NCBI RefSeq assembly: GCF_001440415.1 | Contig: NZ_LLYA01000112.1 | Location: forward strand, 1 to 64,000 | Source: Bradyrhizobium retamae | GTDB taxonomy: Bacteria > Pseudomonadota > Alphaproteobacteria > Rhizobiales > Xanthobacteraceae | DNA: 64,000 bases | Reading direction: 5' to 3' | In this document: in pieces, positions 52,974 to 62,644 of the stretch | How positions within the stretch are numbered: position 1 is the first letter of the stretch | How the letters are laid out: every line of letters starts with the position of its first letter | Notes under the pieces: generated by a model | What the model saw: the letters and a program-made list of their open reading frames with translations, nothing else | Told to the model about the DNA's origin: nothing | Databases searched by the model: none | Position numbers and translations under genes: made by a program

Positions 52974-54335
52974 ATGACACCGGAGAAATTTGACGTTGTC
53001 ATTCTCGGCGGCGGCAATGCCGGCATCGGTGTGACCGGACCGGTCCGGCGCGCGGGAATGTCGGTCGCGATGATCGAGGCCGATCTTCTCGGCGGCACCT
53101 GCCCGAACCGCGGCTGCACGCCGAAGAAGGTACTGGTCGCCGCCGGTCACGCGCTGCACGAAATCGAACGCGCATCCATCCATCACATCGCCGTCGGCAA
53201 GCCGAAACTCGACTGGGCCGCGCTGATCGACCGCGAAAAAGACATGATCAAGGACATCCCTGTCAATCTCGCCCGCGCGATGGCCAAGCGCAATGTCGAG
53301 GTCATCAAGGGCCACGGCGCGTTCACAGGCTCCAATACAATCCGCGTCGGAAGCCGGAAACTCGAGGCCAGGCATATCGTGATTGCGACGGGATCGAAGC
53401 CGCGGCCGCTGCCGATTCCAGGAGCCGAGTTCGTGATCACCTCGGACGAAATGCTGAGCGAGCGCGAACTGCCGGCTTCCGTGATCTTCATCGGCGGCGG
53501 TGTCATCGCGCTCGAGTTTGGCCACGTCTATGCGCGCGCTGGTGCTGCGGTCACGATTCTCGAAGCGCTGCCGCAGCTATTGCCCGCCATGGACGCCGAC
53601 GCCGTCGCGCGCTTGCAGGCCGAGAGCGAGCGCATCGGTATTCGCATCAGAACTGCAGTGAGCGTCAAGCAAATTGAAAAGGCGAAGGACCGCCTGCGCG
53701 TCGTCTTCAGCCATGACGGCACCGTGCACGCAGCCGAGGCCGACCGTGTCGTCAACGGCGCCGGACGCGTCGCCAATGTCGATACGCTGGATCTTGCCGC
53801 GGGCCAGGTCGAGCAAGCCAATGGCCGCATCACGGTCGACCGCCATCTGCGGTCGATCTCCAATCCAAACGTATATGTCTGCGGCGACGCAGTTCCGACC
53901 TCGCCGCAACTGTCGCCGATCGCGACCTATGAGGGCGACATCGTCGGCCGAAACATCGTCGATGGCGCTAAATACAGCCCGGACTACGCGAGCATGGCGA
54001 CATCGGTCTACGCGGTGCCGCCGCTCGCCTCGGTTGGCCTGACGGAAGCCACCGCCAGGCAGAACGGTCTTGCGATCGACGTCCAGGTCAATGACATGCT
54101 CGACTGGTTCTCCGCGAAAACCTATGCCGAAACAGTGGCGTGGTCGAAAGTAATCGTCGATCAGGCCACTGACCGCATCCTTGGTGCTCATTTCGTCGGG
54201 CATTCGGGGCAGGAACTGGTGAACATCTTCGGATTGGCGATGCGCTTCGGCATTACCGCGAGCCAGATCCGGGAAAACGTCTACGCCTATCCGACCTTCT
54301 CCTCCGACATCAAACACATGCTCGGCCACGGCTAG
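52974..54335 (+). CDS. Flavoprotein disulfide reductase-like protein
   Basis: 453 residues. FAD fold at the N-terminus (FDVVILGGGNAGIGVTGP), redox cysteines C43 and C48 (GGTCPNRGCTPKK), NAD(P) fold at ~165-185 (SVIFIGGGVIALEFGHVY), and CGDAVPTSPQLSPIA. It looks like glutathione/dihydrolipoamide/mercuric reductase, but the C-terminal catalytic HPxxSE pair is replaced by AYPTFSSD, lacking both the His and the Glu. A different electron acceptor is therefore likely. Strong RBS AGAGGAG 6 bases before the ATG. Confidence 0.9.
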   Translation: MTPEKFDVVILGGGNAGIGVTGPVRRAGMSVAMIEADLLGGTCPNRGCTPKKVLVAAGHALHEIERASIHHIAVGKPKLDWAALIDREKDMIKDIPVNLARAMAKRNVEVIKGHGAFTGSNTIRVGSRKLEARHIVIATGSKPRPLPIPGAEFVITSDEMLSERELPASVIFIGGGVIALEFGHVYARAGAAVTILEALPQLLPAMDADAVARLQAESERIGIRIRTAVSVKQIEKAKDRLRVVFSHDGTVHAAEADRVVNGAGRVANVDTLDLAAGQVEQANGRITVDRHLRSISNPNVYVCGDAVPTSPQLSPIATYEGDIVGRNIVDGAKYSPDYASMATSVYAVPPLASVGLTEATARQNGLAIDVQVNDMLDWFSAKTYAETVAWSKVIVDQATDRILGAHFVGHSGQELVNIFGLAMRFGITASQIRENVYAYPTFSSDIKHMLGHG

Positions 54336-54352
54336 ATGAGAACGCTCTAGTC

Positions 54353-54491
54353 CTGCTGCGTCATCGCTGCGCTAGCCCTCATCCTGAGGAGCCCGCAGAG
54401 CGGGCGTCTCGAAGAATGTAAGCCACGGGCCGGGCCTCATGGTTCTCCCGGCGATGCGACGCATCGTCATGAGGGGCCTATGACGCAGTAG
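54353..54491. repeat. Intergenic palindromic repeat (CTGCTGCGTCAT family)
   Basis: Outer arms CTGCTGCGTCAT and ATGACGCAGTAG at the two ends, with CCTCATCCTGAGGAGCC and GGGCCTCATGGTT inside. Fills the gap between the flavoprotein and the cupin gene, and is of the CCTCATxxTGAGGAG type common in the group. Confidence 0.65.
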
Positions 54492-54624
54492 AACTAACCG
54501 CATAGCAGGGAGCTATCGAGTCAGAAGCCAACCGGCATTTCCTCTCGTGCGCCATTTCCACGATGGTGGTGATGTAGCCGGCCGGACCATCCGGGGCCAA
54601 GGCAAAACCAGAGGAGACCACGAC

Positions 54625-55116
54625 ATGTCCAAATCCAACGTCACGTCGCGCATGGTCTGGCAGGGCCTCGCGCTCGCCGGATTGATTGCAGGTTCGGTTG
54701 CGACCGCCTCGAGCGCCTTGGCCGGCGAATGCCCGGCCGGGAAGATGCAGGCAAATGTCCGCCCGATGGTCGACCACAAGCCGGTTGGCGTCACCGACGT
54801 CACGCTCGGCTCGATCAACCTCGAAAAGCAGCCGGCCAACATCAGAGATCGCGAGCTGCGCTTCCGCAAGCTGACCATCGAGCCCGGCGGCATCGTGCCC
54901 TGGCACAGCCATGACGACCGGCCTGCGCTGATCTACATCCAGCAGGGCGAGATCGTCGAATACGCCAGCAACTGCTCGGAGCCGATCGTGCACAAGGCCG
55001 GCGAGATCAGGCCGGAAGTCGCCGGCACCTCGCACTGGTGGAAGAATCTCGGCAAGGAGACCGTCATTCTCTATGTCGGCGACGTCCGCAAGGATCCGCA
55101 CGACCACAATATGTAA
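54625..55116 (+). CDS. Exported cupin-domain protein
   Basis: 163 residues. N-terminal hydrophobic signal (~residues 12-35, VWQGLALAGLIAGSVATASS) then a single beta-barrel with metal ligands in PGGIVPWHSHDDRPALIYIQQGEIVEY and CSEPIVHKAGE. The HSH segment is the usual cupin 1 motif. RBS GAGGAG 9 bases upstream of the ATG. A strong terminator follows at 55153-55214. Substrate or function unknown. Confidence 0.88.
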   Translation: MSKSNVTSRMVWQGLALAGLIAGSVATASSALAGECPAGKMQANVRPMVDHKPVGVTDVTLGSINLEKQPANIRDRELRFRKLTIEPGGIVPWHSHDDRPALIYIQQGEIVEYASNCSEPIVHKAGEIRPEVAGTSHWWKNLGKETVILYVGDVRKDPHDHNM

Positions 55117-55152
55117 GGAGCCGTAACGAGCGCTACCCGACGTCTCGTTGCC

Positions 55153-55214
55153 GGATGTGACGGCCTGGGGCCCCCGTGTCGCCCCACACGCCCAGGCGTC
55201 ACATCCTTCTTTCT
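55153..55214 (+). terminator. Rho-independent terminator after the cupin gene
   Basis: GGATGTGACG-G-CCTGGG (55153-) pairs with CCCAGG-CGTCACATCC (to 55206), followed by TTCTTTCT. About 16 base pairs with one bulge, 37 bp after the cupin stop. Confidence 0.85.
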
Positions 55215-55236
55215 CGATAAGATATTGAGAAGCCCC

Positions 55237-56466
55237 ATGACCGGCATGTCCGCGCCGATGAAATACCAAGCAATGGAAATGCATGGTCATTCACCGGGCG
55301 TAGCCCTGCGATCCCTGGTCATTGGCCTCACGGCGTTCCTGACCGTGGTTGATCTGTTCGCGACGCAGGCGATTCTTCCCTCGCTGACCCGGCACTACAA
55401 TGTAACGCCGGCCGCCATGGGTATCGCAGTCAATGCCAGCACCATCGGCATGGCAGTTGCCGGCCTCGTTGTGGGTTTCCTCAGCCCGCATATCGATCGC
55501 CGGCTCGGCATTCTCGTCAGTCTGGTCGTGCTCGCAGTCCCCACCACGTTGCTGGCGATCGCGCCTGATCTCACGACGTTTACGGCGCTTCGCATCGCCC
55601 AGGGCCTCTGCATGGCCTCGGCGTTCGCGTTGACGCTGGCCCATCTCGGCGAGCAATGCAGTTCGATGGATGCGGGCGGCGCGTTCGCGGCCTATATCAC
55701 CGGCAACGTCGCAAGCAATCTGATCGGTCGGCTGGCGTCAGCCGCCGTGGTCGACACGCTCGGGCTGGCCTCGAACTTCTATTTCTTTGCGCTGCTCAAT
55801 CTCGCCGGTGCCGTGCTGGTTTATTTCACCATCCATCGGGTCAAGCCGATGCAGGCGGTGCTCACGGTGCAATCGCCACTCGCGGCAACGATCGAGCATT
55901 GGCGTAACCCGGCACTGCGTTCGGCTTTCGCTATCGGCTTCTGCATCCTGTTTGCCTTTATCGGCACCTTCACCTTTGTCAATTTTGTGCTGGTCCGTGC
56001 GCCGCTCTCGCTCGGACGGATGGACCTCGGCCTTGTGTATTTCGTCTTCGCGCCTTCCGTGGTCACGACGCTGTTTGCCGGCAGGGCTGTCGCCCGGTTT
56101 GGCACGCGGCCAGCGATCTGGGGAGCGCTGGCGGTGGCAGCCATTGGATTGCCTTTGATGCTCTCGTCCCACCTGCCGCAAGTATTGGCCGGCATGGTAC
56201 TGGTCGGCGTCGGGACGTTCTTTGCGCAGGCCTGCGCCACCGGCTTCGTCGGCCAGGCTGCCAGCGACCACCGCGGCATTGCCAGTGGAACCTATCTTGC
56301 CTGCTATTTTCTCGGTGGTCTCGTCGGCAGCGCCGTGCTGGGCCAGTTGTTCGACCGCTTCGGATGGAACGCCTGCATCGCCGGCGTCGGCGCGTCGCTC
56401 GCCATCGCGGCGCTATTGACGGTGGACCTCACGCTTAAACCTCAGTCCGCCGGGTCTCCGGCATGA
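55237..56466 (+). CDS. MFS transporter
   Basis: 409 residues with 12 predicted membrane segments. N-terminal VIGLTAFLTVVDLFATQAILPSL, the cytoplasmic loop GFLSPHIDRRLGILVSL (a degenerate MFS A-motif), and DHRGIASGTYLACYF near helix 10-11. It is in the YNFM/arabinose-efflux-like drug transporter group; substrate unknown. The ATG at 55237 lies 6 bases after GAGAAG; TTG at 55225 is possible. Its 3' end overlaps the next, convergent MFS gene by 32 bp. Confidence 0.9.
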   Translation: MTGMSAPMKYQAMEMHGHSPGVALRSLVIGLTAFLTVVDLFATQAILPSLTRHYNVTPAAMGIAVNASTIGMAVAGLVVGFLSPHIDRRLGILVSLVVLAVPTTLLAIAPDLTTFTALRIAQGLCMASAFALTLAHLGEQCSSMDAGGAFAAYITGNVASNLIGRLASAAVVDTLGLASNFYFFALLNLAGAVLVYFTIHRVKPMQAVLTVQSPLAATIEHWRNPALRSAFAIGFCILFAFIGTFTFVNFVLVRAPLSLGRMDLGLVYFVFAPSVVTTLFAGRAVARFGTRPAIWGALAVAAIGLPLMLSSHLPQVLAGMVLVGVGTFFAQACATGFVGQAASDHRGIASGTYLACYFLGGLVGSAVLGQLFDRFGWNACIAGVGASLAIAALLTVDLTLKPQSAGSPA

Positions 56467-57727
56467 ACGCCCAGATCACCGTCAAGCCAAGGGCTGCGAT
56501 CCCCGCCAGCCCGATGAACGCGACGCTGCTGCCAAAGATATCGCTGATATAGCCAGCCAATACCGTGCTCAGCGAAGCACCAATGCCGGTCGCGGTTCCG
56601 ACGATCCCCTGCGCCAGATTGAAGTGGCCGCTGCCGTAGGCGACATCGGCCACGATCAGCGGCACCATTACGCTGAGCACGGCCGCGGTAATACCGTCGA
56701 ACACTTGCACCAGGACCAGAACATAGGGATCGCGAACCACCGCAAACAGCAAACCACGGGTCGCCAGCGCAGCGAACGCCAAGAGCAGCAGCGGTCGCCT
56801 CCCCCACACCTGAGCCTTGCGCCCGACCGAGGGTGAGGTCAACGCGACGATCGCTTGAGGTACGATGATGCAAGCCGCAATCAGCACCGACGCCCATTGA
56901 GGCGATCGCGTCGTGACCACGCCGGCCATCAGCGGCAGCATGGCGGCGTTGGCGAGTTGAAACAGCAATACGCCGCCGGCGAATATCAGCAGCGGGCGCT
57001 GCCGAAGGAGATGAAGCACACTGGTCGCCTCCTTGTCGGCAGTCTTGGTATCATCGCCGTCCTCGCTCAAGGCACCGTGCGCCTGCGCCACGTTGATTTC
57101 CTGGCCGCGAATCCGGGCAAGTGCCAACATGGTAGGGATTGTAAGAAAGAAGGTGACGAAGAAGACCGACTGACTTGACAACAGATAGCCGGATGCGCCC
57201 ATCAGCGCCGCCGCTGAACCATTACCCAGGGACGCGAAACGGGCATTGCGCCCGAGCCGTTCCCCGATCGCAAACGGTCCGACCAGGCCGAGGCTGATCG
57301 CGGCGATTGCAGGACCCAGCACGCAGCTCGCAAGCGCATGCAAGATGGCGGCCGCAGTCACTACCGGAAAGATCGGCCATAAGGCGTAGGCCAGCGCGGC
57401 GCAGCCGATGGTGGCGACCGCGAGCCCCGCCACCAACCGCTCGGAACGAGCGGCATCGACGACCGCTCCTCCCGGCATCTGCCCGAGCAGCCCGATGATC
57501 CCGCCGATCGACAGCACGAAGCCAATCTCGACCTGCGTCCATTTCTGCGTGGTGAGGTAGACCGCGATAAACGGACCGAATCCGGTCTGCACGTCGGCCA
57601 GAAAGAAGATGAACCAGTCGAGGCCGCGCTGGCTCTCGCGCGACGGTTTGGACCGCTCGGTGGGCGCGGGCGGCACCGGCACAACATTACCCTCGCCGGC
57701 GGATCGCCGATGGCGATCGTCGTTCAT
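56435..57727 (-). CDS. MFS transporter
   Basis: 430 residues. A charged, proline-rich N-terminal tail (~35) precedes 12 membrane segments; GQMPGGAVVDAARSERLVAGL carries the MFS A-motif-like loop. It has a distinct loop at ~218-240 rich in acidic residues (SEDGDDTKTADKEA). The two MFS genes are convergent and their stop codons overlap by 32 bp. Substrate unknown. Confidence 0.88.
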   Translation of the reverse strand: MNDDRHRRSAGEGNVVPVPPAPTERSKPSRESQRGLDWFIFFLADVQTGFGPFIAVYLTTQKWTQVEIGFVLSIGGIIGLLGQMPGGAVVDAARSERLVAGLAVATIGCAALAYALWPIFPVVTAAAILHALASCVLGPAIAAISLGLVGPFAIGERLGRNARFASLGNGSAAALMGASGYLLSSQSVFFVTFFLTIPTMLALARIRGQEINVAQAHGALSEDGDDTKTADKEATSVLHLLRQRPLLIFAGGVLLFQLANAAMLPLMAGVVTTRSPQWASVLIAACIIVPQAIVALTSPSVGRKAQVWGRRPLLLLAFAALATRGLLFAVVRDPYVLVLVQVFDGITAAVLSVMVPLIVADVAYGSGHFNLAQGIVGTATGIGASLSTVLAGYISDIFGSSVAFIGLAGIAALGLTVIWAFMPETRRTEV

Positions 57728-57776
57728 CGGATCGAGCGACTGGGATGGGCGCGCGATCAGATCGCTTCTCCTTTAT

Positions 57777-58274
57777 TTATTTGTCGAAATCCCACGGCTG
57801 TAAGCGGCCGGCCGCACCGAGGACGATGACCGGCGCATCCTGCTTGTATTCCGGCGCCGCCGTCACCTGTTCCTTGGTCAGCTCGAGCGTGATGCTGTCA
57901 CTCTTGTTGGCAACACGGCCAAAATGCAGCGCACTCCAGTCGACGACGATCTTTCGGCTGCCGACACCGAGAAAGCCGCCGAAATCGATGACAGCGGCGC
58001 GCACAGCGCCCTCGCGGTCCACGATCACGTCGACGATGCGTCCCATATTCTCGTTGGCCGGACTGCGGACCTCGCGGCCCAGAATGCCGAGCGCGTCGCG
58101 GGCGCCGATCACAGTGACCGACGGCGGAGGCGCCGGTTCCTTTTTCGTGGCATCTTTCGCGGCATCGGCCGGAGCAGCACGGCTTCCCTGCGTTCCATTA
58201 TTTTCCGCTGCCGAAACCGGGAGGTTCATCGCTAGCCCGGCGATCAGCGATATGATGACAATACCGGCGCGCAT
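57777..58274 (-). CDS. Exported PRC-barrel domain protein
   Basis: 165 residues. Signal peptide ~1-22 (GIVIISLIAGLAMNLP, cleavage near VSAAEN), a proline/lysine linker, then a PRC-barrel (~55-130: DALGILGREVRSPANENMGRIVDVIVDREGAVRAAVIDFGGFLG). The PRC-barrel is a protein or RNA contact domain; this exported form is common in Bradyrhizobium-like genomes. The RBS AGGAGG is 5 bases before the ATG at 58274. Confidence 0.92.
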   Translation of the reverse strand: MRAGIVIISLIAGLAMNLPVSAAENNGTQGSRAAPADAAKDATKKEPAPPPSVTVIGARDALGILGREVRSPANENMGRIVDVIVDREGAVRAAVIDFGGFLGVGSRKIVVDWSALHFGRVANKSDSITLELTKEQVTAAPEYKQDAPVIVLGAAGRLQPWDFDK

Positions 58275-58320
58275 ATGGCCTCCTGAACTCCGAAGACGCA
58301 TGGATGGGAATGCACGACCG

Positions 58321-60519
58321 CTAGTGCGTCAACACGATCGACACCTGAATCTGTCCGCGCGTGCGCAATACCTCGAGCGACACTTCCTCGCCGTGGCGGC
58401 GGACCCTCAAGTCGACGCTCGAGGGTCCGAGCCGCAGATCGCGCAATACCACCTCGTTGAGAAATTCCGGCAGGCGCGGATCACGAAGACGGATCTCGCC
58501 GCCCGCTGCATCGAATTCGAGACCGAGCGTCGCCTCCAGCAGGGTAAAGGGCGTCGCGCTGGCCCAGGCCTGCGGCGCACAGGCGACCGGATAAAGCACC
58601 GGTCCGCGCCGCTTTTCCCGCCGGAATCCGCAGAACAATTCCGGCAGCCGCCGCAAATCCATGTAGCTCGCAGCGTCGAACAACCCCTTGAACAGATGGG
58701 CTACCGAATGCTTCAGACCGTAGCGTGCAAAACCGAGCGCGATCAGCGCATTGTCATGCGGCCAGATCGATCCGTTATGATAGGACATCGGGTTATAGCG
58801 AACTTCGCCATAGGCAACGGTGCGGATGCCCCATCCCGAAAAGAATTTCTGGCTCATCAGGTCGGCCGCAACAAGACGGGCACGATCGGTCCGAACGATG
58901 CCAGTGAAGAGAAGCTGGCCGGCATTGGACGTTCGGACCTTGCACGGCCGCTTGGCACCATCGAGCGCCAGCGCGTAGGTGCCGAGTTCCTCGCACCAGA
59001 ACGCCTCCTCGAAGCGTTCGGCCAGCAGCAGGGCTGCGGATTCGAGCTTCGCCGCCTGATCAATCTTTCCCAACCGCCGGGCGCAACGGGCCGCCAGCCG
59101 CTTGGCGGCGAAGACATAGCCCTGAACTTCCGCCAGTGCGATATAGCCTTCGGCGAGCTGCCCATCGGCGTGGAAGATCGCATCGTAGGAATCCTTCCAG
59201 CCCTGGTTGGCGAGCCCCTGCTCGGTAGCGCGCTGGTACTCGATGAAACCGTCATGATCGGGGTCGCCGGGCCCGTCGATCCACTGCAACGCAGCCTCGA
59301 TCGCTGGCCACAGTTCGGCCAGCGTTTCCTCGTCTCCGGTGCGCTCGACATAGAGGCCGGCCAGCAGCACGAACAGTGATGTCGAGTCGACGCTGCCGTA
59401 ATACTGCGCGAACGGCACTTCGCGCAGCGCCGCCATCTCGCCGCCGCGCATTTCGTGCAGGATCTTGCCAGGTTCGGCATCGGCGAACGGATCGACGGCC
59501 TTCGCCTGAAAATGAGCCAGCCGCCGCAGCACGCCCTGGGCAACACGCGGATCGACCCACAGCATCTGCAGTGCGGTGATCAGTCCATCGCGACCGAACG
59601 TGGTCGAATACCAGGGAATGCCCGCGTAGGGATATCGCCCCTGCGGCGTTTCGGTCATCAGCATGTTGAGGTCGCCCATCGCTTGGCACAGAACCTCGTT
59701 GAAGATGTCGTTCGATGTTTCGATGCTGGCTGCGCCGACCGTCGAGCGCCGCATCTCGCGGCGATGCGCCAGCAGGCCGCGATAGAACGGTACCGGCTTC
59801 TGCATGGCAGGCTTGTTGCAGGATACCGCGACGGACAACGCGATCACTTGCCTGGGTACCAGCTCGAAATGATAGGTTGCCGAATTGACGGCGAGCCGCG
59901 TCGGCCGCGGCTCGAAATGCAACGCTGTAATGCGGGTTCGACCGTCGAGCCCGCTGTATTCCAGCATGACATCGGCGGGACCGAGCAACCGGCTGGAGCC
60001 TACTCCCCGGCGCGACCGACGCTCGCCGCGCACCTCGAACAAATCGGCGAAATCATTGTCGAACAGCAGCGTCAGGTCGAAACTCGCCGGCCGGTCGCCG
60101 TGATTTTGCAGGGCGATGCGCTGGTAGGCGGTGCCGCGCCACAGGAAAATCGAGCGAACGATGTGCAGTGTATCCTTCTGCAATGCCAGCCTGCCGTTGC
60201 GGTACACGTCAGAGTTGGTGAGATCGATCGTCAGCGCCGAATTATCGTCGCGCAGATTGGAGCCGAGCAACAGCGGCTGGACTTCGTCGAGCACCATCTC
60301 CAGCCGGGCGAGGTAACGCGTATCGGCGTTGAACAGACCGTCGGGCCCGCCGGCGGAGGCGCCGATATCGCCATGGCTGTCCAGCACGATGAACGTATCG
60401 TCGTGCTTGAGCGAGCGGCGCTGCCGCGTCGCGGGGCCCGTCATCGGGATGTAGAACGGTGATTCCGCGACGTGTTCGGCAGCCTGAATGGTGATCAGTT
60501 GGCTGACTTCGGCTGTCAT
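58321..60519 (-). CDS. Amylo-alpha-1,6-glucosidase-type (glycogen debranching) protein
   Basis: 732 residues. An N-terminal beta-rich domain (~25-270: FYIPMTGPATRQRRSLKHDDTF, FNADTRYLARLEM) and a C-terminal (alpha/alpha)6 barrel with the GDG-type motifs PYAGIPWYSTTFGRDGLITAL, DHDGFIEYQRATEQGLANQGWKDSYDA, MSYHNGSIWPHDNALIALG and WASATPFTLL. This is the GH133-like debranching or trehalase-like family seen in many alphaproteobacteria. Its partners here are an ABC exporter and a glycosyltransferase, not glg genes, so it may act on an osmolyte or exported glycan. Confidence 0.9.
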   Translation of the reverse strand: MTAEVSQLITIQAAEHVAESPFYIPMTGPATRQRRSLKHDDTFIVLDSHGDIGASAGGPDGLFNADTRYLARLEMVLDEVQPLLLGSNLRDDNSALTIDLTNSDVYRNGRLALQKDTLHIVRSIFLWRGTAYQRIALQNHGDRPASFDLTLLFDNDFADLFEVRGERRSRRGVGSSRLLGPADVMLEYSGLDGRTRITALHFEPRPTRLAVNSATYHFELVPRQVIALSVAVSCNKPAMQKPVPFYRGLLAHRREMRRSTVGAASIETSNDIFNEVLCQAMGDLNMLMTETPQGRYPYAGIPWYSTTFGRDGLITALQMLWVDPRVAQGVLRRLAHFQAKAVDPFADAEPGKILHEMRGGEMAALREVPFAQYYGSVDSTSLFVLLAGLYVERTGDEETLAELWPAIEAALQWIDGPGDPDHDGFIEYQRATEQGLANQGWKDSYDAIFHADGQLAEGYIALAEVQGYVFAAKRLAARCARRLGKIDQAAKLESAALLLAERFEEAFWCEELGTYALALDGAKRPCKVRTSNAGQLLFTGIVRTDRARLVAADLMSQKFFSGWGIRTVAYGEVRYNPMSYHNGSIWPHDNALIALGFARYGLKHSVAHLFKGLFDAASYMDLRRLPELFCGFRREKRRGPVLYPVACAPQAWASATPFTLLEATLGLEFDAAGGEIRLRDPRLPEFLNEVVLRDLRLGPSSVDLRVRRHGEEVSLEVLRTRGQIQVSIVLTH

Positions 60520-60578
60520 TTTGACCGATTTCCTTGCGTTGTGATGGAAGCATCGGGACGCAACGCTACTGCCGCAGA

Positions 60579-62342
60579 TCAGGCCGCGTGGGTGGCGAGA
60601 CGGCCCATTTCGCGCGCGACCAATTCGCGGTAAGGGCCCCTTCCCTGCAGAAGAATATCCGGCGGTCCGTCTTCGATGATCCGCCCGCCCTGCAATACCA
60701 CAACGCGATCAAAATTGCGCAAGGTGGCGAGACGGTGGGCGATGGCAATCACGGTGCGTCCGCGCATCAGCCGCGACAAAGCCTCGCGGATCGCCTCTTC
60801 GGATTCGCTGTCGAGCGCAGCCGTTGCCTCGTCCAGCAACAAGATCGGCGCGTCTTTCAGGAAGGCGCGCGCGATGGCGATCCGCTGCCGCTGCCCGCCG
60901 GAAACCTTGATACCGCGATCGCCAACCATCGTCGCCATGCCTTCCGGGAGATTTTCGATGAAATCGCAGCGCGCTGCAATCGCCGCGCGCAGCACCTCGT
61001 CGTCGGTCGCGTTCGGCCGTCCGTAGCGGATATTTTCCATGATCGAGCGGTGGAACAGCGAGATGTCCTGCGGCACGACCGAGATCGCCTCGCGCAGGCT
61101 CTGCTGCGTCACCCGCGAGATGTCCTGGCCGTCGATCATGATGCGGCCGTGCTGGACGTCGTAGAACCGTTGCAGCAGCACAAACAGACTGGATTTCCCG
61201 CCGCCGGAATGGCCGACCAGCCCGACCCGTTGTCCCGGCTGAATGCGCAAGGAGAACTTCTCGAACACCTGAACGCCGCCCGGATAGTGGAACGAGACGT
61301 TGTTGAAGGCAACGGCGGCGCCGCTGCGGATCAACGGCTCGGCCTCGGGATGATCCTTCAATTCGTGCGGCAGCAGCAGGGTGGCGATCGCCTCCGTCAG
61401 GCGGGCGACGTGCTGGGTCACGTCGACCAGCGCCACCGCAAGGTCGCGCGTCGCGCTCAGGATCGAGAGCCCGAGCGTACATACCAGCACGACATCGCCG
61501 GTGGTCGCCGCGCCCCGCTGCCAGAGCGTGATGACCCACGCCAGCAGCGCGATCGTCAGCAGAATGGTCACAACGGCGTGAAGCAGCCGCAGCTTCTCGA
61601 GATAGCGGAGGCTGCGCCCACGGGCATCGAGTTCCCGCTCGACGGTGGTATCGAAGCGGTCGTGTTCGTAGCTGAGGCCGCAGAACGCACGGACCAGCGG
61701 CAGATTGCTGATGACGTCGACCATCTCGCCGTCCACCGCAGCCGCCTTGTCGGCAAAGTCATCATGCAGCGGCTTGCCCGCCGCGGCGAGGTGAAACATC
61801 GCCATCAGCATGATACCCGCGATGATGATCAAGCCCGCAGACATTGCAAGACTGACGGTTCCTATGAGGAGTATCGCCGAAACGGTCGCGATGCACGGCG
61901 GTAACACGTTCCAGACGAACATGTTTTCGACGGTGAAGACGGCATTGGATGTCGCGGTGATACGGCTGGTCAGCATGCCCGGCAGCCGGTCAGAGAAATA
62001 GCTGGGGGCGTGACCGGTCAGGTGGCGGAACATATCGCGGCGGAGATCGCCGGTGACGCCGACGAAGGTGAAGCTCGCCGTCCAGCTCGCGACCCGCCAC
62101 AGCAGATTATCCGCCGCGATCAGCGACATGAGAAAAGCGAATGCCAGCCATACATTGCTTGCGTGCGACGAACCGGCCGTCAGGCTGTCGACCAGATATT
62201 TGACGCCATATTGCGTGCCCACCGAGCAGGCAACCGCTGCAACGACGGCAGACACAATGACCACATGGGCTCCGCGGCGCCGGCGCAGATAGCGCAAGAC
62301 AAATGGAAGCGGCCGCCGCGCATATCCTGAAAGATTATCCAT
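60579..62342 (-). CDS. ABC exporter (fused permease and ATPase)
   Basis: 587 residues. Six membrane helices in the first ~310 residues, then an ATPase with Walker A GHSGGGKSSLF, signature VSGGQRQRIAIARAF, Walker B ILLLDEATAALD and switch His IAIAHRLATL. Homodimeric or heterodimeric export of lipids, glycans or drugs is likely. It lies 59 bp upstream of the debranching-type gene on the same strand and may be co-transcribed with it. Confidence 0.93.
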   Translation of the reverse strand: MDNLSGYARRPLPFVLRYLRRRRGAHVVIVSAVVAAVACSVGTQYGVKYLVDSLTAGSSHASNVWLAFAFLMSLIAADNLLWRVASWTASFTFVGVTGDLRRDMFRHLTGHAPSYFSDRLPGMLTSRITATSNAVFTVENMFVWNVLPPCIATVSAILLIGTVSLAMSAGLIIIAGIMLMAMFHLAAAGKPLHDDFADKAAAVDGEMVDVISNLPLVRAFCGLSYEHDRFDTTVERELDARGRSLRYLEKLRLLHAVVTILLTIALLAWVITLWQRGAATTGDVVLVCTLGLSILSATRDLAVALVDVTQHVARLTEAIATLLLPHELKDHPEAEPLIRSGAAVAFNNVSFHYPGGVQVFEKFSLRIQPGQRVGLVGHSGGGKSSLFVLLQRFYDVQHGRIMIDGQDISRVTQQSLREAISVVPQDISLFHRSIMENIRYGRPNATDDEVLRAAIAARCDFIENLPEGMATMVGDRGIKVSGGQRQRIAIARAFLKDAPILLLDEATAALDSESEEAIREALSRLMRGRTVIAIAHRLATLRNFDRVVVLQGGRIIEDGPPDILLQGRGPYRELVAREMGRLATHAA

Positions 62343-62644
62343 GTCGTCTGCAAACCTGTTGAGAGTGAAAGGGAATCCCTAACGCACATCGCGCACGAGG
62401 TCGTGAACGGTGCCGCTTCGGGTTTGCTGGCGCGCAGCCATCACCGCGCAACAATTCTGCAGCATCGAAGTCGCCTCAAATCTGTTGGTGCCAGATGGCA
62501 TCAGCAAGACAGTCGTGTGGAAGAACCAAGATGCGCCGATGATTGGAACTTCGCAGATGCAAGAACGTTCCAGCTTCCGGCACGCCGGTGCCGATCTGCG
62601 GGCTGAGGGATTATCCAACCAACATTCGATACAGGAGACGAAAG

